NCBI RefSeq assembly: GCF_021729865.1
Contig: NZ_CP063400.1
Span: 3,162,001-3,226,000, forward strand
Origin: Hydrogenophaga sp. SL48
GTDB taxonomy: Bacteria > Pseudomonadota > Gammaproteobacteria > Burkholderiales > Burkholderiaceae_C
Direction: 5' to 3'
Length of the DNA stretch: 64,000 bases
In this document: piece by piece, positions 34,914 through 44,574 of the stretch
Layout of the letters: each line of letters begins with the position of its first letter
How positions within the stretch are numbered: the first letter of the stretch is position 1
Made by a program: the position numbers and the translations under genes
Notes under the pieces: model-generated
Databases searched by the model: none
What the model was told of the DNA's origin: nothing
Seen by the model: the letters and a program-made list of their open reading frames with translations, nothing else

Positions 34914-35252
34914 TTACTTGTCGGGCGCGCCGGCCAGCACCCATTCGGCCAGCAGCTTGAGCTCGTCGTCTTTCAGGGCGGCCTGGGGAGGCATCGGCAC
35001 CGCACCGTACAGGCCCGAACCACCGGACTTGATGCGGGCGGCGACCTTGGCCACGGCATCGGCCTGGCCCTTGTGTTTGGCCGCCACCTCCTGGTAGGCG
35101 GGACCCACGATTTTCTTGTCGACCGCGTGGCAAGCCAGGCAGGCGCTCTTGGCGGCCAGGGCTTTGGCCGCAGCGGGGTCCGCAGCGAAGCCGCTCCCGC
35201 TGGCCAGCCAGCCCATGCCGACCAGTACAAGGTGTTTGAGGTTCATCTTCAC
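34914..35252 (-). CDS. c-type cytochrome (c551/SoxD-domain-like) in the sox operon
   Basis: About 112 residues with a signal peptide ending GFAAD, one heme site (SACLACHAV) and the distal methionine in VPMPPQA. The mature sequence closely resembles the C-terminal heme domain of the SoxD encoded just upstream (KIVGPxxxExAAKHKGxAD, PMPPQAxL). It probably takes electrons from the Sox enzymes. The GTG at 35252 is 10 bp after aaggag; the ATG at 35246 is an alternative but has its ribosome-binding site too far away. Confidence 0.88.
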   Translation of the reverse strand: MKMNLKHLVLVGMGWLASGSGFAADPAAAKALAAKSACLACHAVDKKIVGPAYQEVAAKHKGQADAVAKVAARIKSGGSGLYGAVPMPPQAALKDDELKLLAEWVLAGAPDK

Positions 35253-35302
35253 AGCGTAAGGTCTCCTTGGATGACGAGAAATGGGGTTTACGAGCAAATG
35301 CG

Positions 35303-35324
35303 CATATTCCTGAAATCAAATATG
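35303..35324. promoter_or_regulatory. AT-rich palindrome between soxD and the c551 gene
   Basis: CATATT and AATATG form an inverted repeat with a 10-bp spacer. The core GCATAT-N5-AAATCA resembles GCATAT-N3-AAATCA at 38188-38202 upstream of the FCSD genes. The form resembles sites of ArsR-type sox repressors. It may mark an internal promoter for c551-soxYZ. Confidence 0.4.
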
Positions 35325-35328
35325 TCGC

Positions 35329-36498
35329 TCACGGGGCGCCGGCGGCAATCCACTGGGCGATGGCCTTGGCGTCCGCATCGCTCAGCTGAGCCTGGGGTGG
35401 CATGGGCACCGAGCCCCACACACCCGTTCCGCCGGCCTTGATCTTGCCGGTCAGGTAAGCCTCCTGATCGGCCCGGCCCTTGTGCTTGGCGGCGATCTCG
35501 TTGAAGCCGGGGCCCACGATCTTGTTCTTGACGCCATGGCAGGCGGTGCAGGCGTTGGACGCGAGCAGCGCCTTGACCGCCGCGTCACCGGACGGCGCCG
35601 CCGCCACGACCACCGCTTTGGGTGCCGGGCCGGAGCCCACCGGCCCCTTGGGTTCGGGCTTGGTGGTGTCGGCGCCGCGCACCGGGCCGACCACGCGGTT
35701 CTGCTCGGCGATGTTGCCGTGGGCGTCGCGGGCAAAGGCGGGCAACGAAGAATGCACGACCGGGTCGATGGCGCAATTTTTCATGCAGGCCACGTTCTTC
35801 ACGTCGCCCTTGCCGTTGACCTTCCACATCGGCTCGTAGAACGCCATGCCGTTGCGGTTGGGCATGCGCTTCTGCACCTCGGCGATGTTCTTGTCGCTGA
35901 GCGTGAAGTCGCCCGGGACGATCTCGGCGAGGTTCAGCAGGTAGGCGGTCACGCCATAGACCTCGTCGGTCTTCAGCGTCTTGGGCGCGTTCCAGGGCAT
36001 GGCGCGGTTGATGTAGTCCCAGACGGTCGAGAGCGTGGCCACCTTCATGAAGGTGGTCTTCTGCGGCACGATGCTCTTGCCCTCTTCCAGCCCCTTCACA
36101 CGACCGGTCTTGATGTCGTCCTTGGTGGTGCCGCCGATGATGGGGGTGAACACCTCGTTCGACTCGCCGAAGGTGCCATGGCAGGACGCGCACTTGCCCT
36201 CCCACACCGTCTCGCCCAGCGAGACACTGCCGGCGCCGGCGGGCAAGCCCTTGAAGTCGGGACGCACATCGATGTCCCAGGCCTTCACCTCGGCCGGCGT
36301 CGCGTCGCGACCCATGCTGGACCAAGGTTTGTCCTGTGCGAACGATGAAACAGAAACACTGCCGAGAACAGCAAGGGCAAGCGCAGCGATGCCCTGTGAG
36401 CCCAGAAAGCCGTCGAACCGGCTTTGCCGGGCGACAGGCTTTGCCCCCTTGAGGGGGGGAGTGAACGACCGGAGGGAGTGAATGACGGGGGTGTTCAT
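35329..36498 (-). CDS. soxD: SoxD, diheme c-type cytochrome subunit of sulfane dehydrogenase
   Basis: 389 residues with two heme motifs, GKCASCHGTFG near residue 104 and NACTACHG near 317. It accepts the electrons SoxC takes from the SoxY-bound sulfane sulfur and passes them to the respiratory chain. The ATG directly follows the soxC TAA stop codon, so translation is coupled. The first 33 residues before the hydrophobic export signal (IAALALAVLGSVSVSSFA) are encoded by a palindromic mosaic repeat (36408-36470), giving an unusual N-terminus rich in basic residues. Confidence 0.93.
   Translation of the reverse strand: MNTPVIHSLRSFTPPLKGAKPVARQSRFDGFLGSQGIAALALAVLGSVSVSSFAQDKPWSSMGRDATPAEVKAWDIDVRPDFKGLPAGAGSVSLGETVWEGKCASCHGTFGESNEVFTPIIGGTTKDDIKTGRVKGLEEGKSIVPQKTTFMKVATLSTVWDYINRAMPWNAPKTLKTDEVYGVTAYLLNLAEIVPGDFTLSDKNIAEVQKRMPNRNGMAFYEPMWKVNGKGDVKNVACMKNCAIDPVVHSSLPAFARDAHGNIAEQNRVVGPVRGADTTKPEPKGPVGSGPAPKAVVVAAAPSGDAAVKALLASNACTACHGVKNKIVGPGFNEIAAKHKGRADQEAYLTGKIKAGGTGVWGSVPMPPQAQLSDADAKAIAQWIAAGAP
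36408..36470. repeat. mosaic palindromic repeat inside the soxD reading frame
   Basis: Contains gaaccggctttgccgggc, caggctttgcccccttgaggggggg and gtgaacgaccgg, the same blocks as in the intergenic copies (for example 47345-47445). Here they are translated as part of the SoxD N-terminus. Confidence 0.7.
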
Positions 36499-37842
36499 TT
36501 AGAAAACCTGAACGTTGGAGACTTCACCGTTTTCCGACACCAGCCAGCTCTGGATCGCGTTCTGGTGGTACACGGAGCGCGTGCCGCGCACCGCACGAAG
36601 CTGGTTGATCTTGGGTTGCACATAGCCGGTGCTGTCGATGGCGCGGCTTTGCAGGATGGCGGGCTTGCCGTCCCACACCCAGTCGATGTTGAAGCGGGTG
36701 AACGCCTTGGGCAGCACCGGCCCTTCCAGGCGCGCGGTGCGCCAGTTGCGGCCACCGTCCACGCTCACGTCCACCCGCTTGATCGCGCCGCGGCCCGACC
36801 ACGCCAGGCCGGTCACGTTGTAGTAGCCCTTGTCGAGCAGCGTCTGGCTGCCCGAGGGCGTGGTGATCACGCTCTTGCATTCCTGGATGCCGGTGTACTG
36901 GCGGTGCGTGCCGTCGGGCATGTGGTCGATGTAGTGCACCGCCTCGTCCTTGGTGGCGTACTTCTGGTCGCCCACCTCGATGCGGCGCAGGTACTTGACC
37001 CAGCTCACGCCCTGCACACCCGGCACCACCAGGCGCAGCGGGTAGCCGTTTTCGGGGCGCAGCATTTCGCCGTTCATGGCCCAGGCGACGATGCAGTCGT
37101 CCATGGCGCGGTCCATGTCGATGGTGCGCGTCATGGACGAACCGTCGGCACCTTCGGCCAGCACGAACTTGCCGTTCTTCTTGTCCACACCGCACATCTC
37201 GAGCAGCGTGGAGAGCAGCACGCCGGTGAACTCGGAGCACGAGGTCATGCCGTGGGTGTATTGCACCGAGGGCACGGCCACGTTGCCCCACTCGGTGGCG
37301 GTGTTGGCGCCGCACTCGATGAAGTGGATGCGCGAGACGCTGGGCAGGCGCATCAGGTCGTCCATGGTGAACACGCGCTGGCGCTTCACGAGGCCGTTGA
37401 CCATCAGACGGTGCTTGCTCGGGTCGATGTCCCACCAGCCCTGGTGGTGGCGCTCGAAGTGCAGGCCGCTGGGCGTGATGATGCCGAACAGGCCCTGCAG
37501 CGGCGTGAAGCTCACCGAGGCCTGGTTCACCCGCGTGAGACCCGGGCTCTGGCGGCGCTGCAGGTTGGCCTCCCATTTGCTCGGCTTGCCGTAGCCGTCG
37601 GTCACCACCGACTGGCCCAGGCCCGTGCTGTGCTCGGGCAGCTTCAGGATGGCTTCTTCGCCCTCGGCCGCCATGGCGCGGGTGGCTGCGGCGGTCGAAG
37701 CCGCCACGCCGGCGCCCATGGCCAGGGCGTTGCCCATGAAGCGGCGTCGGGCCTTGCGGGCCGCTTCCAGCTTCTCGGGACTCAGAAAATTCTCGGGCGC
37801 CGGCAAGACGCGACCGATCACGTCACTCAGGTCTTTAGACAC
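36499..37842 (-). CDS. soxC: SoxC, molybdenum subunit of sulfane dehydrogenase
   Basis: 447 residues, sulfite-oxidase fold. A leader with ARRRFMGNALAMGAGVAAST indicates Tat export. The molybdenum-ligating cysteine lies in HFIECGANTATEWG; further conserved blocks are SCSEFTGVLLSTLL and YPLRLVVPGVQGVSWVKYLRRIEV, followed by the Mo-co dimerisation domain. With SoxD it oxidises the sulfane sulfur on SoxY, which allows complete oxidation of thiosulfate to sulfate without sulfur globules. The GTG start (VSKDLSDV) at 37842 is preferred, since upstream in-frame residues are not family-like. First gene of the minus-strand sox unit. Confidence 0.94.
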   Translation of the reverse strand: MSKDLSDVIGRVLPAPENFLSPEKLEAARKARRRFMGNALAMGAGVAASTAAATRAMAAEGEEAILKLPEHSTGLGQSVVTDGYGKPSKWEANLQRRQSPGLTRVNQASVSFTPLQGLFGIITPSGLHFERHHQGWWDIDPSKHRLMVNGLVKRQRVFTMDDLMRLPSVSRIHFIECGANTATEWGNVAVPSVQYTHGMTSCSEFTGVLLSTLLEMCGVDKKNGKFVLAEGADGSSMTRTIDMDRAMDDCIVAWAMNGEMLRPENGYPLRLVVPGVQGVSWVKYLRRIEVGDQKYATKDEAVHYIDHMPDGTHRQYTGIQECKSVITTPSGSQTLLDKGYYNVTGLAWSGRGAIKRVDVSVDGGRNWRTARLEGPVLPKAFTRFNIDWVWDGKPAILQSRAIDSTGYVQPKINQLRAVRGTRSVYHQNAIQSWLVSENGEVSNVQVF

Positions 37843-37992
37843 GTGCGGGTTCTTTCTGTGAGGCGGAGCAGGTTTGAAGGCCGTGGGCGCGCAGAAGGGG
37901 CTGGCGTGCAGGTCCACTCGGCACGCTGGATGGGCGCGCCGCACACTCGAACACCGCTTGCATCTGGTCCACCGGGTCGTCTCCTGCCGCTG

Positions 37993-38006
37993 TTGATTTC
38001 AGTCAA
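37993..38006. promoter_or_regulatory. FNR/ANR-like site upstream of soxC
   Basis: TTGATTTCAGTCAA matches the FNR consensus TTGAT-N4-ATCAA with one mismatch. It lies 151 bp upstream of the soxC start. Confidence 0.4.
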
Positions 38007-38182
38007 ACAACTATATCAGTGTTTGCCTATATAAACATTGGTACAAACCCCGAGCCACATCCCTTCCGGCCCGTCCGGTGCGCCGGCCACCCGTCCCTGC
38101 GGTCTCGGGCCTGTCGCCCGGGGGTGGCGGAGGCGCTAGGGTTTTCACCCTTTTGCATGCCAAAACCGGACACTACGATAAG

Positions 38183-38208
38183 AATCAGCATATGCGAAAT
38201 CACTGATT
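38183..38208. promoter_or_regulatory. palindromic site upstream of the FCSD cytochrome gene
   Basis: AATCAG (38183-38188) and CTGATT (38203-38208) form an inverted repeat that encloses GCATATGC. The GCATAT...AAATCA core recurs at 35302-35318. It lies 70-95 bp upstream of the cytochrome start, a promoter-proximal position. Confidence 0.45.
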
Positions 38209-38277
38209 TTTCAGCCATTTCTGCTGCAGTTACAGTTTGCCGAGCACGTTTCATCAACCCCCATCCCGGAGAGAAGA

Positions 38278-38580
38278 ATGATCAGAACAGCGAAATGGCT
38301 GGCTGTGGGCACGCTGTGCACCGCGGCCCTCGCGGCACAGGCCCAGGTCAACCAGGTGCGCGTCTGGGCCGCCGCCTGCGCCAACTGCCACGGCACCGAG
38401 GGCCGCGCGCAACCGGGCAACGAGTCCCTGGCCGGCAAGGACAAGGACGAGCTGATCCAGAAGCTGATGGACTTCAAGACCGGCCGCAAGCCCGCCACCC
38501 TGATGCACCAGCTCTCCAAGGGTTACACCGACGAGCAGCTCGCGCAGATCGCCGCCTACTTCGCCGCCCAGAAAAAATAA
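38278..38580 (+). CDS. c-type cytochrome, small subunit partner of flavocytochrome c sulfide dehydrogenase
   Basis: 100 residues with a signal peptide ending AAQAQ and one heme motif (CANCHGTEG). The GKDKDELIQKLMDFKTGRKPATLMHQLSKGYTDEQLAQIAAYF tail is the class I cytochrome c pattern found in SoxE/FccA-type subunits; the axial methionine is in the TLMHQ segment. A ggagag ribosome-binding site precedes the ATG. The flavoprotein gene starts 10 bp later, so the two proteins are expected to form one periplasmic complex. Confidence 0.9.
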   Translation: MIRTAKWLAVGTLCTAALAAQAQVNQVRVWAAACANCHGTEGRAQPGNESLAGKDKDELIQKLMDFKTGRKPATLMHQLSKGYTDEQLAQIAAYFAAQKK

Positions 38581-38590
38581 GGAGCCCACC

Positions 38591-39871
38591 ATGCAACGTC
38601 GTCAATTTGTACAAACGCTGGGCGCAGGCTCGGCCGTCGCTGGCCTCGGTGGACTCGCCGGCTGCGCAAGCACGGGCGGCAGCAGCGCCAAGGTGGTGGT
38701 GGTCGGGGGCGGTTACGGTGGCGCCACCGCCGCCAAGTACGTGCGCCTGTTCTCCGACCAGGGCATCGACGTGACCCTGGTCGAGCCCAACGCAGCCTTC
38801 GTCTCCTGCCCGATCTCCAACCTCGTGATCCAGGGCAGCAAGACCATCGCCGACGTCACCACGCCCTACGACAACCTGAGCAAACGCCATGGCGTGAAGA
38901 TCGTGCGCGACATGGTCACCAGCATCGACGCCGAGAAACGCACGGTGAAGCTCGCGGCGGGCGGCGAACTGCCCTACGACCGGCTCATCCTCTCCCCCGG
39001 CGTCGACTTCATGTGGGACACCCTGCCCGGCATGGGCAAGGCGGAGGCCAAGGAGAAGGTGCTGCACGCCTGGAAAGCCGGCGCCCAGACCGTGGCCCTG
39101 CGCAAGCAGCTCGAAGCCATGCCCGATGGCGGCGTGTACGCGCTCTCCATCCCGCTCGCCCCCTACCGCTGCCCGCCCGGCCCCTACGAACGCGCCTGCA
39201 TGGTGGCCAACTACTTCAAGAAGGCCAAGCCCAAAAGCAAGGTGGTGATCTTCGACGCCAACGACGACATCACCTCGAAGAAGGGCCTGTTCATGAAGGC
39301 CTGGGACGAGCACTACAAGGGCATGATCGATTACCGCCCCAAGCACAAGGTGATCGACGTGGACGCCACCACCAACACCCTGAAGTTCGAGTTCAACGAA
39401 GACTTCAAGGCCGGCGTGGCCAACGTGATCCCCAACATGCGCGCCGGCGACATCGCGGTGAAGACCGGGCTGGCCACGGCCAATGCCCGCTGGTGCGAGG
39501 TCGATTTCCTTACCTTCGAATCGAAGGCCCGGAAAAACATCCACGTGCTGGGTGATTCGATCCAGATCGCCGCGGGCATGCCCAAGTCCGGCCACATGGC
39601 CAACCAGCACGGCAAGACCTGTGCCGCGGCGGTCGTGTCGCTGCTGCAGGGCAAGGAACCGCCCCAGCTGCCCATCTACGCCAACACCTGCTACAGCTTC
39701 GTGACCGACGAAGACGTGGTGCACGTGGCCAGCGTGCACCGCTACGACGCCGAGAAGAAGACCATGCTGCCGGTGGCCGGTGCGGGTGGCGTGTCGAGTG
39801 CGGCCAGCGAACTGGAAGGCCGCTACGCCCACGCCTGGGCGCGCAACATCTGGGCGGACACATTGGCATAA
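38591..39871 (+). CDS. soxF: flavocytochrome c sulfide dehydrogenase flavoprotein subunit (SoxF/FccB)
   Basis: 426 residues. A twin-arginine leader (MQRRQFVQTLGAGSAVAGLGG) is followed by the FAD-binding motif KVVVVGGGYGGATAAKYVRL. The redox-active disulfide cysteines are in FVSCPISNLV and APYRCPPGPYERACM, and the C-terminal segment NTCYSFV is typical of FCSD. The enzyme oxidises sulfide to polysulfide or sulfur in the periplasm and passes electrons to cytochrome c. FCSD and Sox genes are commonly neighbours in sulfur-oxidising beta-proteobacteria. Confidence 0.94.
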   Translation: MQRRQFVQTLGAGSAVAGLGGLAGCASTGGSSAKVVVVGGGYGGATAAKYVRLFSDQGIDVTLVEPNAAFVSCPISNLVIQGSKTIADVTTPYDNLSKRHGVKIVRDMVTSIDAEKRTVKLAAGGELPYDRLILSPGVDFMWDTLPGMGKAEAKEKVLHAWKAGAQTVALRKQLEAMPDGGVYALSIPLAPYRCPPGPYERACMVANYFKKAKPKSKVVIFDANDDITSKKGLFMKAWDEHYKGMIDYRPKHKVIDVDATTNTLKFEFNEDFKAGVANVIPNMRAGDIAVKTGLATANARWCEVDFLTFESKARKNIHVLGDSIQIAAGMPKSGHMANQHGKTCAAAVVSLLQGKEPPQLPIYANTCYSFVTDEDVVHVASVHRYDAEKKTMLPVAGAGGVSSAASELEGRYAHAWARNIWADTLA

Positions 39872-39879
39872 CCCCCCGC

Positions 39880-39985
39880 GCCACAGGACGTGACTCACCC
39901 CCGCGCCGCCTTCGGCGTCACCCCCTGAAGGGGGCAGCATCTGCGGCCCGGCGAAGCCGGTTCCGCGATGCTCTGGGTGGCGCTG
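39880..39985. repeat. GC-rich palindromic mosaic repeat
   Basis: Blocks cgccgccttcggcgtcaccc, cccctgaaggggg and ggcgaagccggttccgcgat lie in the gap between soxF and the cytochrome c4 gene. The structure is a series of small hairpins. Confidence 0.75.
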
Positions 39986-40039
39986 CTTCGTGCATCTTGG
40001 ATCGCGTTTCGGCGCGGTGGAGCAAATACCTTGAAATCG

Positions 40040-40651
40040 ATGAGTCGTGTGAAGTCCTTGAGCAGCGTCGCCTTCGGGGCAGCCTTTCTGCTCGCCGCCT
40101 CGGGCGCGTTCGCTCAGGCCGACGAAGCCCGCGCGAAGAAGATCGCGGGGGGCTCGTGTTTCCTGTGCCACGGGGCGCAGGGCGAGTCCACCAGCGAGAT
40201 CTTTCCGCGCCTGGCCGGGCAGCACGCCGAGTACATCGCCAAGCAGCTCACGGCGTTCAAGAGCGGCCAGCGCAAGAGCACGGCCATGGCCGAGATGGTG
40301 AGCAAGCTCACGCCCGACGAGATGCTGGCGCTGGGCAAGTACTACGAGAAGATGTCGATCCCGCGTGAAGAGCCGAAAGACCCCCAGCTCGCGGCCATGG
40401 GCCGCTACATCTTCCACAACGGCAACAAGTTCAGCGGTGTGCCCGCCTGCGTGGCCTGCCACGGCAGCGCCGCCGAAGGCACCGCCACCCTGCCCCGCCT
40501 CGCCACACAGTTCTCGGGCTACATCCACACCCAGCTGAAGTCGTTCAACAAGCGCGAGCGGACCAACGACAACGCGGTGATGCACGCGGTGGTGGAAAAG
40601 ATGACGGAGCTGGAGATGGCGGCGGTCGCCGAATACGTCAGCAGCAAGTAG
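40040..40651 (+). CDS. diheme cytochrome c4-type protein
   Basis: 203 residues: signal peptide (FLLAASGAFAQA) and two similar class I cytochrome domains. The hemes are at SCFLCHGAQGE and ACVACHGSAAE, each with the c4-type downstream pattern (FPRLAGQHAEYIAKQL, LPRLATQFSGYIHTQL) and a distal methionine (STAMAEM, NAVMHAV). It probably carries electrons from FCSD or Sox to a terminal oxidase or reductase. The ATG at 40040 lacks a close ribosome-binding site; a TTG at 40031, 8 bp after ggag, is an alternative start adding three residues. Confidence 0.88.
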   Translation: MSRVKSLSSVAFGAAFLLAASGAFAQADEARAKKIAGGSCFLCHGAQGESTSEIFPRLAGQHAEYIAKQLTAFKSGQRKSTAMAEMVSKLTPDEMLALGKYYEKMSIPREEPKDPQLAAMGRYIFHNGNKFSGVPACVACHGSAAEGTATLPRLATQFSGYIHTQLKSFNKRERTNDNAVMHAVVEKMTELEMAAVAEYVSSK

Positions 40652-41138
40652 AGCTCCCCCCGCGCCGCGCTTGCAGCGCGTCACCCCCCAGGGGGCCACG
40701 CCCTTGGACCGGCAAAGCCGGATCTTCGGCGTGTGCTGAGGCCGCTTCCCTTCTTTGGCAGACTGATTCCCAATCCCGCCGCGCTTGCAGCACTTCCCCC
40801 AGGGGGCGATGCGAGTGGCCTGGCGGAGCCGGTTCCACCGCATCCTGGGGTTGGAGCATTTCGCGCCGGAGGGGAAGCCCGATCCCGATCCCTTGCTTCG
40901 CCGTGTGGCCGGGCTGAGCAGCGCAGGGGCGCTCGGAAAAAGAGGCGCGCTTGTTTGAGGCGATAGCCGAGTTTGCGCGCCTCCCGAGCGCACCGAGCAG
41001 CGCAAGGAAGCCCGCAGGGCCCCGGACTTCGGCTCGCCTTTCTTTTGCTTACTTTTCTTTGGCGAAGCAAAGAAAAGTGAGTCGCCCGCCGGGGCGAGAC
41101 CCGGCTCGCCACAGGCGCCTCAACGCAACAAAGAAGAA
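40652..41138. repeat. 487-bp repeat-filled gap with several palindromic elements
   Basis: No gene. Two copies of the mosaic repeat (40655-40735 and 40779-40862, each with a run of ccccag-ggggc followed by ggc-aagccgg or ggcggagccgg) are followed by a second repeat type ending in a strong 11-bp hairpin. The stretch separates two convergent operons. Confidence 0.75.
41051..41078. terminator. strong hairpin between cytochrome c4 and fba genes
   Basis: ACTTTTCTTTG and CAAAGAAAAGT form a perfect 11-bp stem with a 6-base loop; either strand has T-rich flanks. It can end transcripts from both directions and is part of a longer repeat (about 40920-41100). Confidence 0.6.
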
Positions 41139-42206
41139 TCAAGCCACCCGAGCCACCAACTCACCCTTGTCGTACCGCTTCTGCATCGTCTCCAGGCTGT
41201 GCACCTGCGTGATCTTCGACGCCATGCCCGCCGCACCAAAGGCCTCGTAGCGCGCCGCGCAGATCGCCTGCATCGCCTTGGTGGCTTCCTTGTAGAACTT
41301 GCGCGGGTCGAAGTTCTTGCGGTCTTCGGCCAGGTGCCGCCGAATGGCGCCGGTGCTGGCCATGCGCAGGTCGGTGTCGATGTTGACCTTGCGCACACCA
41401 TTGCGGATGCCCTCGACGATCTCGTCCACCGGCACACCGTAGGTCTGGCCCATGTCGCCACCGTGCTGGTTGATGATGGCCAGCCAGTCTTCCGGCACGC
41501 TGCTGGAGCCGTGCATCACCAGGTGCACGTTGGGAATGCGCTGGTGGATTTCCTTCACGCGGTCGATGCGCAGCACCTTGCCGCTGGGCTTGCTGCTGAA
41601 CTTGTAGGCGCCGTGGCTGGTGCCGATGGCAATCGCCAGCGCGTCGACCTGGGTCTTGCTCACGAAGTCGGCCGCCTCATCGGGGTCGGTCAGCAGCATG
41701 GAATGGTCCAGTTCACCTTCGGCACCGTGGCCGTCTTCTTCGCCGGCCTTGCCGGTTTCCAGCGAACCCAGGCAACCGAGTTCACCTTCGACCGACACGC
41801 CGCAGGCGTGGGCCAGGTCCACCACCTGGCGGGTGGTGTTGATGTTGTACTCGTAGCTGGCCGGCGTCTTGCCGTCGGCCAGCAGGCTGCCGTCCATCAT
41901 CACCGAGCTGAAGCCCGACTGGATGGAGCGCGCACAGATGGCGGGCGTGGCGCCGTGGTCCTGGTGCATGCAGACGGGGATGTGCGGGTACATCTCGATG
42001 GCCGCCGCGATCAGGTGGCGCAGGAAGGGCTCGCCTGCGTAGGAGCGCGCGCCCGCCGAGCCTTGCAGGATGACCGGGCTGTTCACCTGGTGGGCGGCCT
42101 GCATGATGGCCTGCACCTGCTCCATGTTGTTGACGTTGAAGGCCGGCAGGCCGTAGTGGTGTTCAGCCGCGTGATCGAGCAGCTGGCGAAGGGAAATCAG
42201 GGCCAT
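41139..42206 (-). CDS. cbbA: class II fructose-bisphosphate aldolase, Calvin-cycle subtype
   Basis: 355 residues, the length of the CbbA/FbaA type. Zinc and substrate residues are visible in [26 protein letters not shown] and [11 protein letters not shown], and the late block is [10 protein letters not shown]. It condenses dihydroxyacetone phosphate with glyceraldehyde 3-phosphate (or erythrose 4-phosphate for sedoheptulose bisphosphate). Last gene of the cbb operon, 112 bp after pgk across a mosaic repeat. Confidence 0.95.
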   Translation of the reverse strand: MALISLRQLLDHAAEHHYGLPAFNVNNMEQVQAIMQAAHQVNSPVILQGSAGARSYAGEPFLRHLIAAAIEMYPHIPVCMHQDHGATPAICARSIQSGFSSVMMDGSLLADGKTPASYEYNINTTRQVVDLAHACGVSVEGELGCLGSLETGKAGEEDGHGAEGELDHSMLLTDPDEAADFVSKTQVDALAIAIGTSHGAYKFSSKPSGKVLRIDRVKEIHQRIPNVHLVMHGSSSVPEDWLAIINQHGGDMGQTYGVPVDEIVEGIRNGVRKVNIDTDLRMASTGAIRRHLAEDRKNFDPRKFYKEATKAMQAICAARYEAFGAAGMASKITQVHSLETMQKRYDKGELVARVA

Positions 42207-42235
42207 GGGTATGTCTCCGTGGGATTGAAAAAATC

Positions 42236-42318
42236 AGGGGATTTGCCGCCGGCCGCCCCAAGGCAAATCGCTCCCCCTCGGGGGGCAGCGACCCGCGCAG
42301 CGGCGGAGCGTGGGGGCA
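42236..42318. repeat. GC-rich palindromic mosaic repeat
   Basis: Blocks gccgccccaaggcaaatcgc, ccccctcggggggcagcgac and gcagcggcggagcgtggggg, nearly the same as the copy at 49618-49692. Between cbbK and cbbA. Confidence 0.75.
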
Positions 42319-43509
42319 TCATTCGGCTCTTCTGGCCAGAACCTCGAACGCCGGCAGCGTCTTGCCCTCCAGCACTTCGAGAAACGCCCCACCACCGGTG
42401 GAGATGTAGCCCACCTGCTTCTCGATGCCGTACTTCGCGATCGCCGCCAGCGTGTCGCCACCGCCCGCGATGCTGAAGGCGCTCGATTCGGCAATCGCGT
42501 GCGCGATCACCTTGGTGCCGTTCTCGAACGCCGCGAACTCGAACACGCCCACCGGGCCGTTCCAGACGATGGTCCCGGCCTTCTTGAGTTGTTCGGCCAG
42601 CAGTTGCGCGGTTTGCGGGCCGATGTCCAGGATCAGGTCGTCGTCGGCCACGTCGGTCGCGGCTTTCACCGTGGCCTCGGCGTCGGGGCTGAAGCTCTTC
42701 GCACACACCACGTCGGTCGGGATCGGCACGGCCGCGCCGCGCGCTTTCATGGCCTCGATCACGGCCAGGGCTTCGCCGACCAGGTCGGGTTCGGCCAGGC
42801 TCTTGCCGATCTTCAGGCCCGCAGCGAGCATGAAGGTGTTGGCGATGCCGCCGCCGACGATCAGGCCGTCGACGTTCTTGGCCAGGGCCTGCAGGATGGT
42901 GAGCTTGGTGCTGACCTTGCTGCCGGCGACGATGGCGATGAGGGGTCGCTTCGGGTTGGCCAGGGCTTTGCCGATGGCGTCCATCTCGGCGGCCAGCAGC
43001 GGGCCGGCGCAGGCGATGGGCGCGGTTTCGGCGATGCCGTAGGTCGTGCCTTCGGCGCGGTGCGCGGTGCCGAAGGCGTCGTGCACGAAGATGTCGCAGA
43101 GCTTGCCGAGCTTGGCGGCCAGCTCGGGCTTGTTCTTCTTCTCGCCCACGTTGAGGCGGCAGTTTTCCAGCATCACCAGTTGGCCGGGTTCGACGCTCAC
43201 GCCGTCCACCCAGTTGGCCACCACCGGGATGCTGCGACCCATGAGTTCACCCATGCGGGCGGCCACGGGGGCCAGCGAGTCTTCAGGTTTGAACTCACCT
43301 TCGGTGGGGCGGCCCAGGTGGGAAGTGACCATGACGGCGGCCCCGGCGTCCAGCGCCATCTGGATGGCCGGGATGCTGGCGCGGATGCGCGTGTCTTCGG
43401 TGATGTGGCCGGCGTCGTCCTGCGGCACGTTGAGGTCGGCGCGGATGAAAACGCGTTTGCTGCGGGCAAAGCCGCTGGCGCACACGTCGCTGAATCGGAG
43501 GAATTTCAT
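42319..43509 (-). CDS. cbbK: phosphoglycerate kinase
   Basis: 396 residues, full length. N-terminal 3-phosphoglycerate-binding blocks [11 protein letters not shown] and [10 protein letters not shown]; nucleotide-binding blocks [19 protein letters not shown] and WNGPVGVFE; late block [11 protein letters not shown] and [13 protein letters not shown]. It forms 1,3-bisphosphoglycerate in the reductive direction of the Calvin cycle. Sits 15 bp after gap. Confidence 0.96.
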   Translation of the reverse strand: MKFLRFSDVCASGFARSKRVFIRADLNVPQDDAGHITEDTRIRASIPAIQMALDAGAAVMVTSHLGRPTEGEFKPEDSLAPVAARMGELMGRSIPVVANWVDGVSVEPGQLVMLENCRLNVGEKKNKPELAAKLGKLCDIFVHDAFGTAHRAEGTTYGIAETAPIACAGPLLAAEMDAIGKALANPKRPLIAIVAGSKVSTKLTILQALAKNVDGLIVGGGIANTFMLAAGLKIGKSLAEPDLVGEALAVIEAMKARGAAVPIPTDVVCAKSFSPDAEATVKAATDVADDDLILDIGPQTAQLLAEQLKKAGTIVWNGPVGVFEFAAFENGTKVIAHAIAESSAFSIAGGGDTLAAIAKYGIEKQVGYISTGGGAFLEVLEGKTLPAFEVLARRAE

Positions 43510-43524
43510 CGCTGTTCCCTTCGA

Positions 43525-44574
<1,050 letters not shown>

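Larger units (their letters stand above)
37843..38277. other. 435-bp divergent regulatory region between soxC and the FCSD genes
   Basis: No gene is supported. The region is AT-rich in two stretches (37985-38045 and 38165-38225) that hold an FNR-like site, a TATAT...TATATA element and a palindrome with AATCAG/CTGATT arms, as expected for two divergent regulated promoters. Confidence 0.65.
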
